A stretch of 8,464 nucleotides of DNA from Candidatus Zixiibacteriota bacterium (GTDB lineage: Bacteria; Zixibacteria; MSB-5A5; GN15; PGXB01): NCBI GenBank assembly GCA_030642025.1, contig DAOWOO010000039.1, forward strand, positions 1 through 8,464, given 5' to 3'. Below, piece by piece: positions 1 to 5,799 of the stretch. How positions within the stretch are numbered: position 1 is the first letter of the stretch; every line of letters starts with the position of its first letter. The notes beneath the pieces are model-generated. The model was not told the origin of the DNA. It ran no database searches and was given only the letters and a program-made list of their open reading frames with translations. A program made the translations under genes and the position numbers.

Positions 1-134
1 CCCCGCTGGCGGCTGATAGTCACTATCGGCTTGATTTCGGTCGCCACTTCCTTTTCGGTTTCTTCCTGACGCTGGTGTTTTTCCATTTCCCAGCGATTTA
101 ACTGTCGATTGATGATTTCCTCGATTGATCGCAT
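1..134 (-). CDS. Cytidylate kinase-like family protein, N-terminal fragment
   Basis: The reading frame starts at ATG (132-134) and runs off the left edge, leaving 44 whole codons. The first 34 or so residues are charged and predicted helical (it begins MRSIEEIINRQLNRWEMEKH). A beta strand and the start of a P-loop follow, PIVTISRQRG at residues 36-45 (the last Gly codon is cut by the edge). The sequence I-T-I-S-R-x-x-G opens the nucleotide-binding loop of the cytidylate kinase-like family, which is related to CMP kinase and is usually about 200-250 residues long. The lead-in helix before the P-loop is, as I recall, common in that family. The start is well supported: a GGAGGT ribosome binding site lies 6 bases upstream, with a sigma70-like promoter behind it. 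The gene is divergent from gatE. The true substrate cannot be told from this fragment; another small P-loop kinase is possible. Confidence 0.72.
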   Translation of the reverse strand, partial: MRSIEEIINRQLNRWEMEKHQRQEETEKEVATEIKPIVTISRQR

Positions 135-140
135 ATTATC

Positions 141-146
141 ACCTCC
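141..146 (-). promoter_or_regulatory. Ribosome binding site of the cytidylate kinase-like gene
   Basis: On the minus strand this reads GGAGGT, an almost full anti-Shine-Dalgarno match, 6 bases before the ATG at 132-134. It fixes the start of the leftmost gene, which would otherwise be easy to miss because only 134 bases of it are present. Confidence 0.8.
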
Positions 147-155
147 TCACTGTTA

Positions 156-185
156 AAGATATCCTCATCACGGCATAATTGTCAA
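156..185 (-). promoter_or_regulatory. Sigma70-like promoter of the cytidylate kinase-like gene
   Basis: Read on the minus strand, a perfect -35 box TTGACA (180-185) is followed after 18 bases by TATCTT (156-161), which matches the -10 consensus at 4 of 6 positions. Initiation would fall near 149, giving a leader of about 15 bases that just holds the ribosome binding site. Position and fit make it a convincing candidate, but it is judged by eye only. Confidence 0.5.
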
Positions 186-291
186 CGATTTACTTATATA
201 TCAGATGATACCGGCCTGCCGCCGACAGGAGCGATTTCCGTCAAAAAAACAGCTTTCTTTTTCCCCCATTGAACATATATTCCCCTTCGTT

Positions 292-2223
292 ATGGACTAC
301 AACGGGATTGACATAGACGACAATCAATACTTCGAATCGCTGGGTTTTCGCTGCGGGCTGGAAATCCACCAGCAACTGGCCACAAAGAACAAACTGTTCT
401 GCCACTGTCCGGTCGGGCTGACCGATGCAAAACATGATGCCGAAATCCTCCGGCATATGCGCCCGACCCTCTCCGAACTGGGCGAATATGACGGCACGGC
501 GCTCATGGAATTCAAGACCAAAAAAGAGATTATCTACCGACTGTACCGCGACCGCACCTGCACTTATGAAATGGATGACACTCCTCCGTTTTTGGTCAAC
601 CAGGAGGCTGTCGACTATGCCATCCGGCTGTCGCTTCTTTTCAACTGCCGCATCGTCGATGAAATTCATGTCATCAGGAAACAGTATCTCGACGGTTCCA
701 TTCCCACCGGCTTCCAGCGAACCATGATTATCGGGGTCGATGGCTGGATTCCGTTCAAGGGCCGTAAAGTGGCCGTCCGGCAGGTCAATCTCGAAGAGGA
801 ATCATGCCGCGAGGTTTCGGATATCGGACACCGGATAGTTTTCGCCACCGACCGCCTGTCTATTCCACTGGTGGAAATAATCACCGACGCCGAATTGAAA
901 AACCCCGCCGAGGCCGCCGATGTCTGCCGCCTTCTGGGCAATTCCATGAAAATCACCGGCCTGGTCAGACGCGGCATCGGTACGGTCAGGCAGGATGTTA
1001 ATGTCTCCATTCCCGGCGGACGGCGAGTCGAGATAAAAGGCGTCTATAAGGTCGGCAATATCAAACCGCTGACTGCAATCGAGGCCGAACGCCAGCGACA
1101 CCTTCTGACTTTGAAAGAAAAATTCGATAAACGGTTTCCGTCGATTGACAAAATCAGATACCGGGAAGAGAACGTCACCAACTTGTTCAGCGGAATCGGC
1201 AATATTATCGGCCAACGGCTGGAAAGCGACCTCCCCTTGAAAGTAGCCGCACTTTATTTGCCAAACCTGGCTGATATAATGACTACGCCTCTTCAGCCTG
1301 ATCGCGATTTTGCCTTCGAGCTTTCCGGCAGAGTAAGAGTTATCGCCTGTATAGATAGCAAACCCAACCTGATGTTCCTGTCGCACCGTGACCAATATGA
1401 TATCAGTGATAAAATATGGGAATCGCTGGAAACAAAATTCGAGAGTGCGGATAATGACGACATCGTGCTGATTTGCGGACCGTCAATCGACGTTAAAACG
1501 GCGGTCAACGAAATAAAGATACGTATTGCCGAGATTTCCGAGGGTATCGTCAATGAAACCCGGCAGGATCTCAAAGACGGTACCACCGATTTTGAGCGAA
1601 TCCTTCCCGGACCGGATCGAATGTATCCCGACACCGATCATCCCCCGGTGATGATCACCGACCAACGTGTCGAAAAGCTCCATGAAAAGCTCGGCGAACC
1701 CCTCTGGGAAAAACATGAGCGCTGGCGGAAGCTGGGGCTTCACGATGAACAGGTAAAGGCGCTGTCATTGTCACCCTTTGCCGATCTGTTTGACAGGCTG
1801 GCTGTTGAATTCAACGGTCATACCAAAAGGCTGGCTCACTATTGCACCGATCTGAGTGTCGGCCTGCGTCGGAACGGCCGCAGACTCACTACCCGTCACG
1901 ATGAAAAACTGTTCGGTCTTTTTAAAGATGCAGTTTCAGACGATTGGCCTTATCGGCGAATCAAGTCCAGCCTGATCGCCATTGCTGAAGGCAGGAATAA
2001 TGATACGGTGACTGCGAAAAGCATTTCCGACGATGATTTCAATAAAATCTGGGATGAGTCGCTTAAATCATTTATGGCATCGGGCGGCAACAATAAGAAT
2101 GACTCTGAAGATAATTTCCGCCGCTATGTCACCGGCCAACTGCTCAATTACTTTTCAAGCAAAACAAAAGATATTCTAAAACGGGTTAATCAAAAAATCG
2201 CGGTCGAGAAACTTGTCTCCTGA
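292..2223 (+). CDS. gatE: Glu-tRNA(Gln) amidotransferase subunit E (archaeal-type GatE)
   Basis: GatE binds Glu-tRNA(Gln), phosphorylates the glutamyl group with ATP, and transfers to it the ammonia released by its partner GatD, giving Gln-tRNA(Gln) in the cytoplasm. From ATG 292 the protein is 643 residues, close to the roughly 620 of archaeal GatE. GatE hallmarks are visible: GLEIHQQL at 22-29, LFCHCP at 35-40 (bacterial GatB has Ser in place of these Cys), DGSIPTGFQRT at 134-144, GIGTVRQDVNVSI at 228-240, and RVEIKGV at 245-251. An inserted GAD domain follows at about 296-426, which separates GatE from GatB. RMYPDTDHPP lies at 443-452, then a helical tRNA-binding tail. An upstream in-frame ATG at 205 would add 29 residues that do not resemble GatE, so I prefer 292; neither start has a ribosome binding site. 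No gatD or other amidotransferase gene is adjacent. The gene ends 14 bases from the convergent glycosyltransferase. The family call is firm; activity is inferred. Confidence 0.9.
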   Translation: MDYNGIDIDDNQYFESLGFRCGLEIHQQLATKNKLFCHCPVGLTDAKHDAEILRHMRPTLSELGEYDGTALMEFKTKKEIIYRLYRDRTCTYEMDDTPPFLVNQEAVDYAIRLSLLFNCRIVDEIHVIRKQYLDGSIPTGFQRTMIIGVDGWIPFKGRKVAVRQVNLEEESCREVSDIGHRIVFATDRLSIPLVEIITDAELKNPAEAADVCRLLGNSMKITGLVRRGIGTVRQDVNVSIPGGRRVEIKGVYKVGNIKPLTAIEAERQRHLLTLKEKFDKRFPSIDKIRYREENVTNLFSGIGNIIGQRLESDLPLKVAALYLPNLADIMTTPLQPDRDFAFELSGRVRVIACIDSKPNLMFLSHRDQYDISDKIWESLETKFESADNDDIVLICGPSIDVKTAVNEIKIRIAEISEGIVNETRQDLKDGTTDFERILPGPDRMYPDTDHPPVMITDQRVEKLHEKLGEPLWEKHERWRKLGLHDEQVKALSLSPFADLFDRLAVEFNGHTKRLAHYCTDLSVGLRRNGRRLTTRHDEKLFGLFKDAVSDDWPYRRIKSSLIAIAEGRNNDTVTAKSISDDDFNKIWDESLKSFMASGGNNKNDSEDNFRRYVTGQLLNYFSSKTKDILKRVNQKIAVEKLVS

Positions 2224-2236
2224 CAGCCGCAGGCTG
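2224..2236. terminator. Small GC-rich hairpin between convergent genes, weak terminator candidate
   Basis: CAGCC and GGCTG form a perfect 5-base stem around a 3-base loop, filling the gap between the gatE stop (2223) and the stop of the convergent glycosyltransferase gene (2238). The placement suits a shared terminator, but the stem is short and no T-run follows on either strand. Confidence 0.2.
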
Positions 2237-2237
2237 A

Positions 2238-3410
2238 TTAACCTGTATACAGCTCTGCAAATGCTTTTGCCGCCGAATCCGATGAAAAGCGATTCATCGC
2301 CATTTGATAACCAGCGTCGGCCAGCCCGGTACGCAGTCTCTCATCAGATAGAACCGATTCTATCGCATTACTCAACGCTTCTGAATTGTCAACCGGTACT
2401 AAAAGGCCGGTTTCTTCATGGTCGATAATATCAACTATCCCGCCGGATTTGGTACCAATCACGGCTGTTTTGCAAAGCATCGCTTCGGTTAAAGCCAGCC
2501 CGAAACCCTCGTCGATAGAATTAAGGACAACCACGGCCGCCCGGTTATAAATTTTGCGAAGCTCATCCTGTTGAACCGGTTTTTTCATCACAACTCTTCC
2601 GGTCAGGCCGATCTCTTCGATCTGTCTGGCCAGTTTGAATTTCTCGGAGCCGATCCCATAAATTTCCAGCCTGATTTCGGGGATTTTCTGTGATACGAGC
2701 TTGACAGCATCAAGCAGGAAATTCAGCCTCTTCTGCACGGTCAGCCGTGATACAGCCACCACAAGAAACGGTTCTTTTGTGACAGTCTCATCAGGATAAA
2801 AAACCGTTTCATCGTTGGGCATCGGCAGGCAGATAATCTTTTTTTCCAGAGATGGTAATTTGGCAATCAGCTTGTTTTTTAGAAAATGAGAGACAACTGA
2901 CCAGCATTCACATTTTTCTATCAACGGTTTGAAATATGATAACACCAGCGGAAACCCGGTCACCAGCCTGATATCGGTACCGTGCGAGCTAATAAAGTAC
3001 TTCAGCCTGTCGCCGTATTTTTTAAGCAATCTTTTACCGATTATGCCGCCGGGGACCAGCCAATGAATCGAAACAACTGAAATGTCTTCTTTTTCGATTA
3101 CACACTCCGCCAAATGGCAGGCCTGATTGATAAATTTTTTCAGTCGAAATATTTTAAAAGGGTTGCCCATTATCTGCCTGTGCATATTACCGCGATAGGC
3201 CAGTGTTTGTTTAAATTCCGAAGCATAGCGGAAGCGGTGGATTTTAATACCGTCAATTTCTTCATACTCCGGGTAGGTGGCATCATGGGGCGCAACCACG
3301 TGAACTTCAATATCGTAGTTTTTCAGCTTTCGCGCCAGAAGATGCAGAAATACTCCGGAAAAATCGCCCTGAAAACGAATATAGTTGTGCGTCACAAAAA
3401 GGACTTTCAA
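2238..3410 (-). CDS. GT4-family glycosyltransferase (GT-B fold)
   Basis: This 390-residue protein has the size and two-domain plan of a GT-B retaining glycosyltransferase, which moves a sugar from a nucleotide-sugar donor to a glycan or lipid acceptor at the cytoplasmic face of the membrane. The N-terminal acceptor domain opens with MKVLFVTHNY and a Gly/Ser-rich loop (about 15-19). SSHGTD lies at 141-146. The C-terminal donor domain has SRLTVQKR at 221-228, carrying the R-x4-K pair (Arg222, Lys227). The EGFGLALTE motif at 301-309 supplies the E-x7-E glutamates, followed by TKSGGIVDII at 320-329. There is no signal peptide or clear membrane segment. The start codon is TTG, supported by an AGGAG ribosome binding site 7 bases upstream. 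The gene lies 51 bases downstream of the DUF418 gene on the same strand and is probably co-transcribed. Donor and acceptor cannot be predicted. Confidence 0.88.
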   Translation of the reverse strand: MKVLFVTHNYIRFQGDFSGVFLHLLARKLKNYDIEVHVVAPHDATYPEYEEIDGIKIHRFRYASEFKQTLAYRGNMHRQIMGNPFKIFRLKKFINQACHLAECVIEKEDISVVSIHWLVPGGIIGKRLLKKYGDRLKYFISSHGTDIRLVTGFPLVLSYFKPLIEKCECWSVVSHFLKNKLIAKLPSLEKKIICLPMPNDETVFYPDETVTKEPFLVVAVSRLTVQKRLNFLLDAVKLVSQKIPEIRLEIYGIGSEKFKLARQIEEIGLTGRVVMKKPVQQDELRKIYNRAAVVVLNSIDEGFGLALTEAMLCKTAVIGTKSGGIVDIIDHEETGLLVPVDNSEALSNAIESVLSDERLRTGLADAGYQMAMNRFSSDSAAKAFAELYTG

Positions 3411-3417
3411 ACAGGCT

Positions 3418-3422
3418 CTCCT
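3418..3422 (-). promoter_or_regulatory. Ribosome binding site that decides a TTG start
   Basis: The minus strand reads AGGAG, 7 bases before the TTG at 3408-3410. Together with the canonical GT-B first strand starting right at this codon, it supports TTG as the true start of the glycosyltransferase gene. Confidence 0.7.
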
Positions 3423-3461
3423 GATTCATTCAAAGCACTTAATAATGCCATATCATATTCT

Positions 3462-4799
3462 TTATACAACCTTCATCGGTTGCCGGCGTTTATAAGTCAA
3501 CGATCGCCACAGCCATTCGGCCGGGCCGAACCGGAAGGAACCAAGCCAGATCGGGCTGTAAATCAATTGTATAATCCACATACCGAGCACGAAGAAAATC
3601 AGGTAGAATCTATCAATATACCCGAACAGGCCTAATCCATAACCGTAGAAAATGGTTGTCATGACTATCGTATGCATCAGGTAGTTGGTCAGGGCCATTC
3701 GCCCCACCGCGGCCAATCGACGGGTTAACCGCTTGAAAAGCCCGGTCTTGCAGATAGTCATAATCAGTCCGATATGTCCCAGTGCTACCAGAACACTGGC
3801 GGCATAATCAAGCTGCCCGCCTTCTCGGAAGAAATAGACGAAATCAAAATTATGCTCTATCAAAAGATTGCCGCCATAGGCCACCACCGGCAGGCCGATT
3901 CCGTATCCGACAATGATCATGCCTGTATAAAACTTTAAAGACCGCATTGCCGAAAAAACGCCCAATTTCATAAGTCCCATCCCGATAAGCATCAACCCGG
4001 CTATACGCCAGAACAGCATTACCATGAAAACAAATGTTTGCAATACAAGTGACTGAATCGCCCGAGAATTAAAAATGCCGATAAATCCGCCGCGATATGT
4101 ATCATACTCTTTGGCCAGTTGCTCCGGGGTGGGGTCAAACCCCTCTCTCATGCCCGTCCATCCCTCAAGAATTCCTTCCTGTTCCGGCGTCAGCGTTTTG
4201 CCGCTATCCAGAATCTCCTGCGCCATAGTGCCCTGGTCTCTCATAAAACCCATGGAAAAACCCAACCCGACCGATATCAGCATGCCGATTATCAATAATA
4301 CTGCACCCAGTCCGATTAACAGCCCCGGCGAGCGGCGACGCAACGGATATAAAAGAAGACCGCACATGGCATAAAAATAGAGAATATCGCCAAACCAGAG
4401 CAGATAGGCATGAGCCAGCCCGAAAATCAGAAGCCAAAGAATACGCCTGTAATAAACCGATGCAAAACTTTTTCGTCCCCTTTGCTCAGCCCTTTCATGC
4501 ATTAGAACCAACCCGGCTCCAAAAAGCATCGAAAAAATCGCCATCATCTTCTGGAAAAAGAGAAGGTAACTTACCTGCCAGGTTACCAGGTTGGCCCCGG
4601 TGATTCCCCCGGCCACAGTCGGATTAAACAGGACTGCCGACGGCAATCCATATCCAACAATGTTTATTACCAGTATCCCCAGAAGAGCAAAGCCGCGCAA
4701 AACATCGACTGAATCGATTCGCTCACCGGCGGCAACCGGCGCCAATCGATTTACATCTTCCATAACCTGCTGCTGATTGCTTTTTTCATCGCCCATCAT
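3462..4799 (-). CDS. DUF418 (YeiB-type) multi-spanning membrane protein
   Basis: This inner-membrane protein of unknown function has 445 residues from the preferred ATG at 4799. The family signature is clear at both ends. Residues 27-46 carry the Arg-x-Asp-Ser-x-Asp-x-Leu-Arg-Gly motif leading into the first membrane segment. The DUF418 domain covers the C-terminal half (about 256-441) with GRMALTNYLMH at 366-376 and FRFGPAEWLWRSLTY at 422-436. About ten hydrophobic segments are visible, with a polar loop at roughly 187-252 (numbering from 4799) between two groups of helices. DUF418 proteins are distantly related to acyltransferase-3-like and heparan-acetyltransferase-like membrane proteins and have been suggested to act in transport or acyl transfer; the role here is unknown. 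The frame is open back to a TTG at 4841, but that start has no ribosome binding site, whereas ATG 4799 (or the adjacent 4796) follows a purine-rich GGAAAGAGAG. It is probably the first gene of a unit with the glycosyltransferase. Confidence 0.88.
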   Translation of the reverse strand: MMGDEKSNQQQVMEDVNRLAPVAAGERIDSVDVLRGFALLGILVINIVGYGLPSAVLFNPTVAGGITGANLVTWQVSYLLFFQKMMAIFSMLFGAGLVLMHERAEQRGRKSFASVYYRRILWLLIFGLAHAYLLWFGDILYFYAMCGLLLYPLRRRSPGLLIGLGAVLLIIGMLISVGLGFSMGFMRDQGTMAQEILDSGKTLTPEQEGILEGWTGMREGFDPTPEQLAKEYDTYRGGFIGIFNSRAIQSLVLQTFVFMVMLFWRIAGLMLIGMGLMKLGVFSAMRSLKFYTGMIIVGYGIGLPVVAYGGNLLIEHNFDFVYFFREGGQLDYAASVLVALGHIGLIMTICKTGLFKRLTRRLAAVGRMALTNYLMHTIVMTTIFYGYGLGLFGYIDRFYLIFFVLGMWIIQLIYSPIWLGSFRFGPAEWLWRSLTYKRRQPMKVV

Positions 4800-4925
4800 A
4801 GCTCTCTTTCCGGCAAATGATTTTATCCAAGTTAATGCCAAAGGAAATGCCGGGCAATAAAATACTGGACAGAGTCAAAATTTGAGATTGAGATATTTCC
4901 TTTTTTTATTAGCTTACGTATAAGG

Positions 4926-4954
4926 ATATTATCGAGATATTTAAAATGTGCCAA
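4926..4954 (-). promoter_or_regulatory. Candidate sigma70-like promoter of the DUF418-glycosyltransferase unit
   Basis: On the minus strand TTGGCA (4949-4954, 5 of 6 to consensus) is followed after exactly 17 bases by TAATAT (4926-4931, 4 of 6). A GATAAT overlaps the -10 at 15-base spacing. Initiation would fall near 4919, leaving a leader of about 120 bases. No terminator hairpin separates this site from the upstream FAD-oxidase gene, so read-through is also possible. The region is AT-rich, where chance matches are common. Confidence 0.35.
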
Positions 4955-4968
4955 TGAATATGGACACT

Positions 4969-5733
4969 CTAATCGGTCGGGACTATTAATGGTAATGTAT
5001 CTTTGGGATCGAATTTACTTTTGATTTTCAACGAATACTGCGCCGAAACACTGTCACCGGGGTTGTTATAAATGTCGATAAAGCGGTCATATTCAATCGG
5101 CCGCATGATGATATTCTCATAATTGGGTCGTTCCGATACCGGCAGGACCCTCAGCCAGGCATTGGCGATAAAACCCAATAAACCCCATGACGGTGAAAAT
5201 ACCCGGACTATATCAAAGCCGGAAACCGACTTGAAACAGCCGCATCCGGGCCGGATCAGATTCCCCTCCGGCATGGCAACGTCGGCCTTTAAAAAATATC
5301 GGCTAATGGGAAGCCTATGACCTTTATAATCAGCCGACAGACCCGAGGCCAGCGCTCCCCCGATTGACCCAACATACGGCAGGTCGGCGTGAGGCAAAAA
5401 CAGATCGTACTCTTTCAGGGCGATATTCAACTCCTTCAGCGGATAGCCGGCTCCCACGATTATATAATAATCGCCGGGGACAATTTCGATCAGCCGATTC
5501 AGCCGGTCGGTTCCTATAACCACAAGATTTTTGAATTTATCTCCGACCGGGTCGATGATATTGCCGAAACCGGAGATGAAAAGTTTCTGATTGAACCTGT
5601 CGGCCAGTTTGAAAACAGCGGTGGCTTCATCCGGTGATTCCGGGTGAAAGGTCGATATTCCTCTCTGGTAGGTCAAGCGGTCTTCCGGAAATTCATCCTT
5701 AACCGCCCGCATGAAATCAGTCTGGTCTGCCAT
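4969..5733 (-). CDS. Short FAD-linked oxidase, GlcE-like
   Basis: This 254-residue cytoplasmic protein consists almost wholly of a PCMH-type FAD-binding domain (FAD_binding_4 family), as found in glycolate oxidase subunits and D-lactate dehydrogenases. Features in order: HPESPDEATAVFKLA at 30-44, a first FAD loop ISGFGN at 53-58, IGTDRLNRLIEI at 73-84, IVGAGYPLKEL at 92-102, the main FAD-binding GSIGGALASG at 122-131, and GCGCFKSVSGFDIVRV at 163-178. The usual G-S-x-G-x-L-G stretch is here PSWGLLG (181-187). After the FAD domain only about 55 residues remain, so the C-terminal substrate domain of normal members is absent; GlcE, the closest relative in plan, is about 350 residues. Substrate and partner are unknown, and no glcD or glcF gene is adjacent. 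The ATG at 5731-5733 has no ribosome binding site. The gene may be a minimal enzyme subunit or a shortened gene. Confidence 0.78.
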   Translation of the reverse strand: MADQTDFMRAVKDEFPEDRLTYQRGISTFHPESPDEATAVFKLADRFNQKLFISGFGNIIDPVGDKFKNLVVIGTDRLNRLIEIVPGDYYIIVGAGYPLKELNIALKEYDLFLPHADLPYVGSIGGALASGLSADYKGHRLPISRYFLKADVAMPEGNLIRPGCGCFKSVSGFDIVRVFSPSWGLLGFIANAWLRVLPVSERPNYENIIMRPIEYDRFIDIYNNPGDSVSAQYSLKIKSKFDPKDTLPLIVPTD

Positions 5734-5739
5734 ACTATA

Positions 5740-5768
5740 ATCTTATTGAAAAAACCAACCCAAGTCAA
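5740..5768 (-). promoter_or_regulatory. Candidate promoter of the FAD-oxidase gene
   Basis: The minus strand carries TTGACT (5763-5768, 5 of 6), a 17-base spacer, and TAAGAT (5740-5745, 4 of 6). Initiation would fall almost on the ATG at 5733, implying a very short or absent leader, in line with the lack of a ribosome binding site. It interleaves with the plus-strand candidate at 5746-5774. Confidence 0.35.
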
Positions 5769-5774
5769 TACATT
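5746..5774 (+). promoter_or_regulatory. Candidate promoter of the TPR membrane-protein gene
   Basis: TTGAAA (5746-5751, 5 of 6) is followed by a 17-base spacer and TACATT (5769-5774, 4 of 6). Transcription would start near 5781, about 20 bases before the ATG at 5800. The region lies between divergent genes, where a promoter is required. Confidence 0.4.
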
Positions 5775-5799
5775 ATGAAATGGCCGTGATTATTACGCG

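Noticed and set aside
241..1395. Long open frames on the minus strand opposite gatE (241-669 and 802-1395).
   Set aside because: They are shadows of the gatE codons: low-complexity hydrophobic or Arg/Ser-rich peptides with no family resemblance, lying opposite conserved GatE motifs.
292..2223. Reading this gene as bacterial gatB.
   Set aside because: The HQQL and FCxC signatures, the GAD insertion and the length of about 640 residues fit GatE. GatB is about 475 residues and lacks the insertion.
3114..3635. A 173-codon plus-strand frame across the 5' end of the glycosyltransferase gene and the 3' end of the DUF418 gene.
   Set aside because: It is antisense to two well-supported genes, has no ribosome binding site and shows no recognisable domain.
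4797..4841. TTG at 4841 as the start of the DUF418 protein.
   Set aside because: There is no ribosome binding site before it, and the added 14 residues precede the family's conserved start; ATG 4799 follows a purine-rich stretch.
4895..4912. T-run CCTTTTTTTATT as a terminator.
   Set aside because: No stable hairpin precedes it on the strand where the T-run would count, and no plus-strand gene ends nearby.
4890..4942. Direct repeat of GAGATATTT at 4890-4898 and 4934-4942.
   Set aside because: Two short AT-rich copies 44 bases apart are likely by chance, and no further copies or symmetry suggest an operator or array.
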